Below are positions 16,227 to 25,762 of a DNA stretch of 63,997 nucleotides, one piece after another. The DNA is from JBEKIK01 sp050013075 (GTDB lineage: Bacteria > Planctomycetota > Planctomycetia > Pirellulales > Thermoguttaceae). The notes beneath the pieces were generated by a model. That model worked only from the letters and a program-made list of their open reading frames with translations. It was not told the DNA's origin and made no database searches. Positions within the stretch are counted from its first letter, which is position 1. Each line of letters opens with the position of its first letter. Location: positions 1 to 63,997 of the forward strand of contig JBEKFZ010000013.1 of NCBI GenBank assembly GCA_050013075.1. The letters run 5' to 3'. The position numbers were made by a program, and so were the translations under genes.

Positions 16227-16850
16227 TCAGGCGTTTTCCAGCACTATGCCTTCAATCACGTGGGCCACTTCCTCGGCGCTGTCCATGGCCATTTCGATCA
16301 GGTCGATGATTTCTTTCCACTTTATCACAAACAGAGGATCCGTGCTGTTTTTAAATAGCGAGGACAAAGCGATGTGGTGCAAGTGGTCGCCGACGCCCTC
16401 GAGGCGCTGGATTTCGATGCAGTGCTGGAGAATCCGATTTTTTTTGCGCACGTTACGGAGTTCGTGGACGGCGTCGCGGACCGCACGGGCCAGATCCAGC
16501 ATTACCTTGCCCATGGCCCGGACCTCGGGCAAGATGCTTTCCACCTCGTAAAGCGCCATGCGCCGAACGGCGTCGTCCATGTAATCCACCACCTCGTCCA
16601 TGGCCAAGATCAGCCGCCGCAAATCGCCGCGTTCCAGGGGCGTGATGAACGAACGGTGCAACAACGACATTGCCTCGTGGGTGATATCGTCCGCTTCATG
16701 CTCCAGTTCCTTGAGCTTTATGGAATGTTCTTTGGGATTTTCGAAACATTCGAGAGTTTGACAAAACTGTTCCGCGCAGCGGACAAGGATTTCCGCGTCA
16801 CGGTCGAAGTAAGCGAAAAACTTGGTGTTCCGGGGCAGGAAATTGAACAT
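16227..16850 (-). CDS. DUF47/PhoU-like partner of Pit
   Basis: A 207-residue, all-helical DUF47 family protein, distantly related to PhoU. These proteins are encoded with Pit transporters and are thought to control their activity. Typical blocks are KLKELEHEADDITHEAMSLLH, FITPLERGDLRRLILAMDEVVDYMDD and LEGVGDHLHHIALSSLFK, with acidic E/D-rich motifs of the kind used for metal binding. ATG 16850 (MFNFLPRN) is preferred over a TTG 42 bp upstream. The pit gene follows at once. Confidence 0.88.
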   Translation of the reverse strand: MFNFLPRNTKFFAYFDRDAEILVRCAEQFCQTLECFENPKEHSIKLKELEHEADDITHEAMSLLHRSFITPLERGDLRRLILAMDEVVDYMDDAVRRMALYEVESILPEVRAMGKVMLDLARAVRDAVHELRNVRKKNRILQHCIEIQRLEGVGDHLHHIALSSLFKNSTDPLFVIKWKEIIDLIEMAMDSAEEVAHVIEGIVLENA

Positions 16851-17285
16851 GACAAACCGTTGTTTGAGTAATACCGGGTTGTTGGCCGCCAAAGGGCCGA
16901 GTCGCCGCGCGGCGATAGAGCGCCATTAAGGGCGGGTATTCGGCGGCGACGGCACGTTAGAACGTTGAAAACAGCACTTTAACCATAGCAGACCGCTTGT
17001 GCAAGGAGTGCCGGGGATTTCCGCGTCCTTAGCGACTCTCCAAGAATAACTTTGGAGTTTGGAAGGCAAGGGGCCCTCACCCCCGGCCCCTCTCCCGCGA
17101 CCAACCTTCGGTCGGTACCCGGAGAGGGGAGTAATACTTGGACAGCCGCTTTGCCCCGTATAAAACCGGGTCAGGCACATTTTTAGCAATACCTGCGGCG
17201 GCTTGTACTGCTAAAAAAGGGGGATAAAATTGCCGGATGGAGAATTAGGACAGGCTCTAAATGCTCGGAGCCGGAGAAAGCGAAC
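16851..17285. repeat. gap with CCCTCACCCCCGGCCCCTC repeat
   Basis: No gene is seen here. A dispersed repeat at 17072-17130 contains CCTCTCC and GGAGAGG arms around a small hairpin (CCAACCTTCGGTCGG) and resembles the copy at 11988-12085. The rest is unremarkable. Confidence 0.6.
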
Positions 17286-17714
17286 ATGCGGGCTGAAAAG
17301 ATTTTGGCGGTTGTATTGCGCATCTCCGCCGGAGTATTGCTCCTGGCTTTGGCGCCGGTGTTTTTCCCGCACTCTTGGATGGCGGCGATCAACCGGGCGG
17401 CCGGGCTGGGCGAACTGCCGGACACGGCCATCGTGGGGTATCTGACGCGATCGCTATCGGCACTGTACGCCTTCCACGGGGCGCTGGTGCTCTACGTATC
17501 GCTGGACGTACGGCGCTGGCTGCCGCTTATTCGCTGCATGGCCGCCTTGGGCATTATGTTCGGGTTCCTGATGTTTTCGCTCGACATTTTCCTGGTCATG
17601 CCGGGCCCTTGGACTATGTGCGAAGGGCCGCTGATTATCGTTTTGTGCACGATGATCTTGATACTTGCCAACTCAACATACCGGCTACGGCCAGGGCCAG
17701 CAGAATCCAGGTAG
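17286..17714 (+). CDS. small multi-TM membrane protein, unknown
   Basis: A 142-residue hydrophobic protein with about four membrane segments (ILAVVLRISAGVLLLALAPV, SLSALYAFHGALVLYVSL, MAALGIMFGFLMFSLDIFL, PLIIVLCTMILILAN) and a short basic end. GGAG lies about 12 bases before ATG 17286. I do not recognise the family. Its last 80 bp overlap, on the opposite strand, the end of the PEP-CTERM gene, in the part that encodes the sorting helix. Confidence 0.7.
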   Translation: MRAEKILAVVLRISAGVLLLALAPVFFPHSWMAAINRAAGLGELPDTAIVGYLTRSLSALYAFHGALVLYVSLDVRRWLPLIRCMAALGIMFGFLMFSLDIFLVMPGPWTMCEGPLIIVLCTMILILANSTYRLRPGPAESR

Positions 17715-20700
17715 CAGGCTCGGGCACGGGAGTGAGACTGGTGCAAGAGGCCGAGCTGCCGGAGCCGATGGTTAGCGTGTTCTGCACGATGGAAGTGGCT
17801 ATCAATTCCGTGCCGGCCGGGCCGCTTACGGTGGTATCGCCTACGCCGGTGATTGTGCCCACTGTCTTTACGCCATCGGAGATCAGCAGCCCGGTGGCGG
17901 TGCTGTTGTTGACGATGTTCAGCGAGAGGTTCGTGGTGGTATCGGTGAACGGATCGGCCGTGCCGCCGGCTTCAAAGGTGCCGCCGCTGATTTTCAAAAG
18001 CGCATTGGCGTTGACGGTAACGGGCGCGCCTTGGGAGCGAGCGATAAGCACCCAGCCCGGTCCTACCTTATCGGTCGTGCCGGACCAAGTGGTCAACCCT
18101 GTGCCGTAAATCGCCCAGGTGTCCGGCGTTAAAGCGAATTGATAGTATGGCGGCGTAGGCAGCAAGGGTGTGGGCGGGATGGCCTCTTCGCCGTCTATTT
18201 TCACTGGATTGGTGGGATTAACGTTATTAAAGTTTACCGCGCCTAAAACATAATTCTGATAGCTGGCGTTAAAGACTACGCCGTCGTTCAGTTGCAGGGT
18301 AAAGCCTGCCTCGTGCGGCAGGACGTTAAGCGGACCGGTTGGGGCGTAGGGCGCGGCTGCGGCCCCGGATGCGGCGGACGGAATGCTACCACCGCCGGAC
18401 ATGTAAACAGTTACACCCTGGAAAATCAATGTCCCGTTCCCGCGGCTGTAATCGCCTAAAGAAATAGGCGTGGCCACAGGGAACATGTTTCTCGACAGAT
18501 CGACCACGTTGTTGCTGGGATTGGTGTCCGCGTCGTTGGCCTTGAAGATCACCGTGCCCAGGATCTCGTTGGCCACGATGCCGTGAGTGCGGAACATGGC
18601 ATTGTCGTCCACGGTAACCGTACTTGTGGTGCCTTGGAATGAGACGATATTGCGGAATCCATAGGCCGGATCATTATCGAGAACCATCCCAGCCGGCACC
18701 TGGGAGACTTCCAGATTACCGTTATTAAAGATAACCGGTCCGCTGTCGGAGTTGCTGACTACGGGCATTTGGTTGGTCTTGACCAAGCCGGCGGTCAGTT
18801 TCAGCCCCCAGGCATTGGCCTGGCCTTGACCTTGAGGTACCAGCGCAGGCGCCGGGGCGCTGTAGGACAGCGTGCCCGAGCCGTCTTTTTCCAAGTAACC
18901 GGTAGGAGACCAAGTGAAATCGAAATTCGCTTTAAGCGTGGCGGTGACGCCGTCGTCAACCTCGATCACGCTGCCGCAGTTTTTCACCGTATCGGGCGTG
19001 CCGGAGGTGTTTATTTTGATGGGCGTCCAGAAATTGGTATCCAAACCGCCGGAGGTAATGTGCAGTCGTCCGCCGTTAAGGATGGCGATCGGCCAGCCCT
19101 TGATAATTCCCCCTTGGGCGTTGAGTTGATTTGCGTTGTTGACGATGATCTCTCCGCCGGCGATGATCGTGCCGCCGGTGTAGGTGTTGGCGACACCCTG
19201 GTTCTGTGTTAAATCGAGCGTGCTATTTTTACCGGCCTTATACAGGAGCACGGGAGTTGCCTGATTGTCGCCGATGCCGATTTGCGGTTGAGATTGGTTT
19301 TGCCAAAACATTGTTCCGGCGCTGTATTCGCCGCCCAGTCCTAGCACGTTGACATTCTGCTGAACGCCAGTCAGGTCGGAGATGATGGTTAGTCCATAAG
19401 TTCCCGGCACGCCGGTCACATTGACGTTACCGGTCCAGCCGATCACGCCGCCGTCGAGAAAGAGATTCTGAAAATTATTAGGAGGAGTAATGTTAAACAA
19501 GGGTTGTCCGCCATTGGCCGTGTACCAGCCTAGACTCCAATCATTGGCATTTCCATTCCTGCCGGGATCCAAGAGCAACTGGCCTGGACCCGTCCAGGTG
19601 TAGCCTCCCAGCCCTTCCCACCAGTTATGGTACTGACTGGGAATCGCATACAAACCGTTGGTGATGTTCGTGTCATAAGTCCAAACATGAACCGACGCCG
19701 AGCCCCGAACCGCATTCTGTTTCATCAATTGCAACGTGCCGGCGCAAATGTCAGTCCAGCCGGTGTAGGTATTAGACCCGTCGGACAGGTCGCCGCCGGG
19801 GTTCAGCGCCACGCGGCCGGGGAGCAATGTACCGGTAGTTCCCATTTCGAGCATCGTGTTTCGCTGTTGATAATTGCCCAATTGAGCATCGACTTGCAGC
19901 GTTCCGCCGCCGCCGCCAAAATAGTATATGTTACAGGTGTTTGGTCCGACAACGTACGGGATAATTTGCGACAATTGTTGCTGGTTGTTCCTAAACGCGA
20001 TGCTGGCGTGTATTGCCGCCAGAGGTTGGGGATCGAAACTGGCGTCGCCGCCCATACTCGAGCCGATCCGCATGTACGTCCAGGCGCCGAGGTTGTTAGT
20101 TACATTGGTATCGATCGTCGGGTTTGCGGCCGTGAAAAGGAAGTTCCACAGATCGACGTCGATTGCCCCGGATTGGCCGGTGACGTTTGCGGTGGGTATA
20201 ATCGGTAACGGCTGAGGCGGCACTGCTCTTAGATTGACGGTCGTGTCCCAGCCGATGCCCACGCCGGCATTCGCTGTGTTTAGTATGACGGAAGGCGCGT
20301 TTTGTGGAGGAGTGGTTGGCGTGCCCAGGCGGAGCACGCCGGCATTGACCTGCGGCGAGGTCCACCACTGTCCGACGCCGTTGGCTTGATCAATCACCAG
20401 TACGCCACTGCCCCCTTTTATAAACGGCACGAGTTTACTTTGATTTTCCCATAAGTTGCTAACGTATGTGTAGTTGTTTGGTTCTTGCAGCCGATTAGCG
20501 CCGCTTACGTACCGGCTGCCGCCGCGGCCTTCGGTGAGGTTGCCGTTGTTGACGTTGATCGTCACGGAATTGGGAGCGATATCCCAATTCAAAGTGGCCA
20601 GGTGGAGACCAAAGCCGTTGTTGGTGCGTCCGAAGGGGCCGGTCGAACCGAAATTGGCCACCCCTTGATAGACTGTTACTCCGCCCGCGAGGTATTGTTC

Positions 20701-21606
20701 GACATTGACCGTGGTGTCGAGGGGGTTTGATTGGTAACTGCGATCGGCATACACATTGCCGCCGTAGGAGTTCACCGAGTTGAGATATATGTTTGACGCT
20801 AGCGGAGGAATAGGTCCTCCGTTTCGATTGTCCTGAAGCCCAAGATAACAAGTGCTTGTAATCAAATTTATAGCGGTATTATCCATGCGCCCTTGATCCA
20901 CAAGGTGCATTGTATAACCTTTGCCTCCGCCGCCTCCGCCGGGGGCAATATTAATTGGACTAAGGGCAATCGCATTGAACACATTATTCGAAGAAATCCA
21001 AAGGCTGGCGCCTGTGCCGGCCCCGGTATACGTAATAGGGTTATTCTGCGGGTTGGTAATCTGCCCGGAAAACAGCATTGAGGAATTAGAGCCGTTGCCT
21101 GTCAGCCCGAGATTCACGGAAAGCGGGGCGGCGAGGATTACGTCGGCGGTGAACTTCGGACCGGCGGTGAAATAATCCACGCCATAGGTGTCGCGCACGC
21201 CTTCGCCCATCGAAATATATGGCACGCCATTTGGCGAATTGACCATCGTTAAATTGGATGCGCCCGGCAACGGAGGCACGCCTGGAGCGATGGTGGTATA
21301 AGTGAAGTTGTCGAAGACCATTGCACCGGCGAATTGCAGCCCCTTTAATTCAATCGTGCCTTCGCCAAAGGCAAGAAAGTAGTTCTGATCGTTGGCCGGA
21401 GGTACGGCATTATTCCACCAGTTGAGCGGTTTGTTCCAGTTGCGTGTCTGATTGGCCGGCGTCTCGCCTGCACCGGTCCAAACGTCCGCCTGCGCCGTCC
21501 ATGTAAATACCCCTAGCGCAAGGACTAAAAAAAATGTAATTGTCAAGGGCGGTCCATATTGCAACTGCCCATTAACCCGCGTTCTAGCTATGTGATTGGT
21601 TACCAT
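17635..21606 (-). CDS. PEP-CTERM surface protein with beta-strand repeats
   Basis: A 1323-residue exported protein. An N-terminal signal sequence (LTITFFLVLALGVFTWTAQA) is followed by a long Gly/Asn/Thr-rich region with motifs of autotransporter-associated beta-strand repeats (NTYTGGTIIAGGEIIVNNANQ, NTYTGWTDICAGTLQL, GVLRLGTP). It ends with VPEPATW, a hydrophobic helix and a basic tail (SRSSCTKR), the PEP-CTERM sorting signal recognised by exosortase. It is expected to be cut, anchored or released at the outer surface in connection with exopolysaccharide. ATG 21606 (MVTNHIART) is preferred because AAGGAG lies about seven bases upstream; an ATG 15 bp earlier is in frame. No exosortase is in this window. 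Confidence 0.88.
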   Translation of the reverse strand: MVTNHIARTRVNGQLQYGPPLTITFFLVLALGVFTWTAQADVWTGAGETPANQTRNWNKPLNWWNNAVPPANDQNYFLAFGEGTIELKGLQFAGAMVFDNFTYTTIAPGVPPLPGASNLTMVNSPNGVPYISMGEGVRDTYGVDYFTAGPKFTADVILAAPLSVNLGLTGNGSNSSMLFSGQITNPQNNPITYTGAGTGASLWISSNNVFNAIALSPINIAPGGGGGGKGYTMHLVDQGRMDNTAINLITSTCYLGLQDNRNGGPIPPLASNIYLNSVNSYGGNVYADRSYQSNPLDTTVNVEQYLAGGVTVYQGVANFGSTGPFGRTNNGFGLHLATLNWDIAPNSVTINVNNGNLTEGRGGSRYVSGANRLQEPNNYTYVSNLWENQSKLVPFIKGGSGVLVIDQANGVGQWWTSPQVNAGVLRLGTPTTPPQNAPSVILNTANAGVGIGWDTTVNLRAVPPQPLPIIPTANVTGQSGAIDVDLWNFLFTAANPTIDTNVTNNLGAWTYMRIGSSMGGDASFDPQPLAAIHASIAFRNNQQQLSQIIPYVVGPNTCNIYYFGGGGGTLQVDAQLGNYQQRNTMLEMGTTGTLLPGRVALNPGGDLSDGSNTYTGWTDICAGTLQLMKQNAVRGSASVHVWTYDTNITNGLYAIPSQYHNWWEGLGGYTWTGPGQLLLDPGRNGNANDWSLGWYTANGGQPLFNITPPNNFQNLFLDGGVIGWTGNVNVTGVPGTYGLTIISDLTGVQQNVNVLGLGGEYSAGTMFWQNQSQPQIGIGDNQATPVLLYKAGKNSTLDLTQNQGVANTYTGGTIIAGGEIIVNNANQLNAQGGIIKGWPIAILNGGRLHITSGGLDTNFWTPIKINTSGTPDTVKNCGSVIEVDDGVTATLKANFDFTWSPTGYLEKDGSGTLSYSAPAPALVPQGQGQANAWGLKLTAGLVKTNQMPVVSNSDSGPVIFNNGNLEVSQVPAGMVLDNDPAYGFRNIVSFQGTTSTVTVDDNAMFRTHGIVANEILGTVIFKANDADTNPSNNVVDLSRNMFPVATPISLGDYSRGNGTLIFQGVTVYMSGGGSIPSAASGAAAAPYAPTGPLNVLPHEAGFTLQLNDGVVFNASYQNYVLGAVNFNNVNPTNPVKIDGEEAIPPTPLLPTPPYYQFALTPDTWAIYGTGLTTWSGTTDKVGPGWVLIARSQGAPVTVNANALLKISGGTFEAGGTADPFTDTTTNLSLNIVNNSTATGLLISDGVKTVGTITGVGDTTVSGPAGTELIATSIVQNTLTIGSGSSASCTSLTPVPEPATWILLALAVAGMLSWQVSRSSCTKR

Positions 21607-21944
21607 GACTCTCTCCTTCATCGAAACGGTTTGAAAGTGCTACCGTAAATAAGCAAAAGCACCAAATGCCCTGTTGGCGGACTCGGTGTTACGATGCAAT
21701 GTTTTATGAGATTACGAAATCGGAATCAGTGATAAAGTCAACCAATAGTTGCTAGGAGGGCGGATAAGTGAAGATCAGAGTATTTAACATAGCACCACCC
21801 CAAACCTATAAACGCCTCAAAATAAGAATATATCGCATATTTCCATAACATATTTGTCATCAAATGCAATAACCCATATTGGTTGGCGCGGGGGGTATGG
21901 AAATCCATTAACTGATGAATTCCATGAAAAAAAGAATCTAAAGC
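21607..21944. other. gap upstream of PEP-CTERM gene
   Basis: A 338-bp AT-rich stretch holding the likely promoter of the PEP-CTERM gene. I see no coding frame, no repeat of the families described here and no convincing -24/-12 sigma-54 site. Confidence 0.4.
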
Positions 21945-22811
21945 CTATAGACTGCCGATGGCTGTAAATTGCACAAGTACGCAGGCGGATTCCTTATTGA
22001 GCGCAATAAGTTTCACATCCAGTCGGGCCCCGTAAGGCAGTAATTGGGCGATTTTGATCCGCGCTTCCGGGCCGTCGAGTTGCACGGCGGTCAGTTCCGG
22101 CGTGCCGGCAAAGGGCGGACAAAATGCCACGTGCAAATTGCCCGTCCTTTGACTTGGCGCAAGATCCAATCGCAGCCAGCCGGAAAGCACGTCGCAGCCA
22201 TCGGCGGTGGTCGATCGGGTAAGTTGTTGAGTAACGCCTGTTGCGGGCAGCACAGGCGCGGTTAATGAGTCGGAAATCGCACCGGGCAACATTGAATCGT
22301 GCTCGAAATGGGCCGCAACCGATTGTGCGTGATCAAGCCGAAATTGTTTGGAAACAGATTCCTTGCGCCACGAGCGGCGGAACCATTGCCCGGCCCGCGG
22401 GCGCCATGCCCCGATCTCAAAAGCGGCAATTAACAGCCACAGCACGCCCAGACCCACGGCGTTTGTGCCCGGCAGGCTAAGCGCAACGCCGAATATCAGC
22501 AGCGACGCGCCAAGCAAGATATCCAAAACCAGATTGCCTTGAGCGGACGCTTTTCGATCAGAGGAACGCCGCCAAAGCGTTCGAATGCCCAGGGCTGAAA
22601 TGGCCGCGAGTAATCCCGATGAAATAAGCAAGGCCGGAGATAAGGGTCTGACCAGCGCGCCGGAAACCCGGCGCCAGGCGAACACCAAAGCCGCACATAA
22701 GAGCAAGAAGGCGAAAACAGCGATTGGTCCAAGTCCCCACCGCGCTGATGGAAGATTCCAGCGGTAAAAGTTTCTTTCCCGATGCCATTTTAACGATGGT
22801 TCGGTGGACAT
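21945..22811 (-). CDS. membrane protein of unknown function
   Basis: A 288-residue protein. The first half has four hydrophobic helices (PIAVFAFLLLCAALVFAW, ALLISSGLLAAISALGI, LVLDILLGASLLIFGVAL, AVGLGVLWLLIAAFEIGAW). The second half, about 170-288, is soluble and rich in beta-strand-like segments (GWLRLDLAPSQRTGNLHVAF, RIKIAQLLPYGARLDVKLIAL). Similar membrane-plus-domain proteins occur in planctomycetes, but I cannot assign a family. It stands alone between the PEP-CTERM gene and metK. Confidence 0.7.
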   Translation of the reverse strand: MSTEPSLKWHRERNFYRWNLPSARWGLGPIAVFAFLLLCAALVFAWRRVSGALVRPLSPALLISSGLLAAISALGIRTLWRRSSDRKASAQGNLVLDILLGASLLIFGVALSLPGTNAVGLGVLWLLIAAFEIGAWRPRAGQWFRRSWRKESVSKQFRLDHAQSVAAHFEHDSMLPGAISDSLTAPVLPATGVTQQLTRSTTADGCDVLSGWLRLDLAPSQRTGNLHVAFCPPFAGTPELTAVQLDGPEARIKIAQLLPYGARLDVKLIALNKESACVLVQFTAIGSL

Positions 22812-23124
22812 TTTCTAGGGCCGGGTGATTGGGGATTAGTGTAGTGTTTTAAAAGTGTGTTGTTGAGAAATCAAGTGCGGCGACAAGAATTGGGACAGGA
22901 TACTTGCTCCGCATTTTTAGTGCATCATAGCTTTCTCCACTGGTAATTTATCACCATAATCATTACCAAGTTCCCCTTTTGCAACTTATCGCCGCGATAA
23001 TGGAATTGGGGATTAGTAAATAGTGGATGGCAGGCGGCGCTAAACCGCAAGCGGTTTCATCGATTTATTCAGCAATCATCATTCATCATTCAGAATTCAT
23101 CCTTCATCCTTCCGCCTTCATCCT
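22812..23124. repeat. gap with palindrome and GGATGAA heptads
   Basis: AAACCGCAAGCGGTTT is at 23042-23057 and the heptads are at 23096-23125, directly after the metK stop and in sense orientation for metK. No gene is seen. Confidence 0.65.
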
Positions 23125-24291
<1,167 letters not shown>

Positions 24292-24540
24292 GGGGAATTC
24301 TCCTGAAAAACGGATATAATGGTTTCGGGTATTTTGATTTTACTGCGGCAATTATAAACCATCCGTGGGGGCATTCGCAACCGGGCATAATCTGTTTCCA
24401 ACTGATTTGATTTTGTAACGAATTTTGTGTAAAACCCTCCTATTGGCGGTAGTAATTTTTGCTATAATAGAGGGCGGCGGGAAACCTGATTTCCCGGGAT
24501 AACGGCCGGATCATTTGGTTGGCGGATCGGGGGTAATGCA

Positions 24541-25122
24541 ATGCGGCGAAATGAAGTTTCTTGCCCATCGCCAAGGCCGGGAGCGACTCTTATTGAATTG
24601 CTCGTGGTGATGTTTATTATCTCGATCATGATGGGCCTGCTCATGCCCGCCTTGCAACATGCCCGCGAATCGGCTAATCGAACGGTCTGCGGGAATAACC
24701 TGCATCAAATATCTATTCCGGGGAAATTAAGCAAGTCTCCGCCGAACTCGGTTGGCGGCTGGGCGATCGACAATCTTGGGGGCGTAGAACAGAAGGCCGC
24801 GGCGGATGATTTTAAAAGACATCCGTCGCTAAAGCCCGGCGAAATCTCCTCGTTCGCTTATGTGCGACCGAAGATAATGTCCTGTCCTTCGGCAGACAAC
24901 GGGAAGAGCGATCTTCCGCCGATTCCGGTTGCGCACTACGTCTTGTCGACCGATTCGGATCGCGAGTTGCGGACGCTTGGCGATGCTCCATTGGGATTCA
25001 CTCAGCCCTGGTGCGTCAGCCCGGAGATGCCGCTGAACTATTGGACGAAAAATAAAGGGCCGCACGATGGCGGATTTCTTATCCTTAAAGGGGGCGCGGT
25101 TGAATTCAAAGTGTGGCAGTAG
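24541..25122 (+). CDS. prepilin-like protein, H-X9-DG type
   Basis: A 193-residue pseudopilin of the planctomycete type. The N-terminus has a basic leader, a prepilin-peptidase site with Gly before ATLIELLVVM and the conserved Glu at +5, then a hydrophobic helix (MFIISIMMGLLMPAL). The globular part keeps the usual CGNNLHQI segment and a short HDGGFLILKGGAVEF ending, related to the H-X9-DG tail. It is shorter than typical members (about 300 residues), and the middle region appears reduced. Its role may be in a type II-like or surface fibre system. No other secretion genes adjoin it. Confidence 0.8.
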   Translation: MRRNEVSCPSPRPGATLIELLVVMFIISIMMGLLMPALQHARESANRTVCGNNLHQISIPGKLSKSPPNSVGGWAIDNLGGVEQKAAADDFKRHPSLKPGEISSFAYVRPKIMSCPSADNGKSDLPPIPVAHYVLSTDSDRELRTLGDAPLGFTQPWCVSPEMPLNYWTKNKGPHDGGFLILKGGAVEFKVWQ

Positions 25123-25160
25123 AGTGAGAAAAGTAAGAAGAGTAAGAATGGAAGTGATGT

Positions 25161-25664
25161 ATGAAAGGGAAAGCTGCCGAGGCGTTTGAAGAATTGCATA
25201 TTTATCAGCGCGCCGCGGAGTTGACTAATGCCGTGTATGCGAAAACGCGCGAAGGTGCGTTTGCACGGGATTCCGGCCTGGCGGATCAGATACGCCGGGC
25301 GGCGGTTTCGATTATGTCGAATATCGCGGAAGGGTTCGAACGCGGCTCCACAACGGAATTCATTCAGTTCCTGTATATCGCCAAAGGATCCTGCGGCGAA
25401 GTCCGCGCGCAATTGCAAATCGCCTGCGATCAGCAATACATTTCCACGATTGATTACAATCATTTTCATGATCTCTGCCGCCGCACGAGCGGGATGATTT
25501 CGAATTTTATCGCCCACTTGCAAAGATCAAATTATCCGGGTGAAAAAATTTCTCGGCCGCGGCGTCAGTCAATTAATGCGCGAGAAAAACGAATGGAAAC
25601 CGTGCGAGCCGCCCAACTTGCTAATATCCGCGCTACGGAAGATCGTAAGAAGCACGAACAATAA
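25161..25664 (+). CDS. four-helix-bundle protein (S23/IVS type)
   Basis: A 167-residue protein of the family named after proteins encoded in 23S rRNA intervening sequences. Diagnostic text is ELHIYQRAAELTNAVY, LADQIRRAAVSIMSNIAEGFERGST and FIQFLYIAKGSCGEVRAQL. Such proteins form pentameric helical bundles; related Avd proteins act with diversity-generating retroelements, but no reverse transcriptase or variable repeat is nearby. The basic C-terminal 45 residues (RQSINAREKRMETVRAAQ) extend beyond the usual bundle. Codon use and position suggest a small accessory gene. Confidence 0.85.
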   Translation: MKGKAAEAFEELHIYQRAAELTNAVYAKTREGAFARDSGLADQIRRAAVSIMSNIAEGFERGSTTEFIQFLYIAKGSCGEVRAQLQIACDQQYISTIDYNHFHDLCRRTSGMISNFIAHLQRSNYPGEKISRPRRQSINAREKRMETVRAAQLANIRATEDRKKHEQ

Positions 25665-25689
25665 CCGGAATCATAGTCTCATTAACACT

Positions 25690-25762
25690 CTTCATACCCT
25701 TCTAACCCTTTTTTACCTTTTACACCCTTCTAACCCTTTTTACCTTTTACACCCTTCTAACC
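25690..25762. repeat. tandem repeat at the end of waaA
   Basis: Near-identical units built on ACCCTTCTAACCCTTTTT plus ACCTTTTAC are repeated about 2.5 times. The last unit overlaps the final codons and stop of waaA. On the waaA strand the repeat is purine-rich. Confidence 0.75.

Noticed and set aside
15379..16551. 390-codon open frame opposite pit and DUF47
   Set aside because: It spans two well-supported genes in antisense and is rich in His/Arg/Asp without a fold signature.
24292..24540. SAM riboswitch upstream of metK
   Set aside because: I looked for the conserved helices and found no convincing match on the metK strand.
25161..25664. diversity-generating retroelement (Avd-like protein)
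   Set aside because: The four-helix protein resembles Avd in fold family, but there is no reverse transcriptase or template/variable repeat in the neighbourhood.
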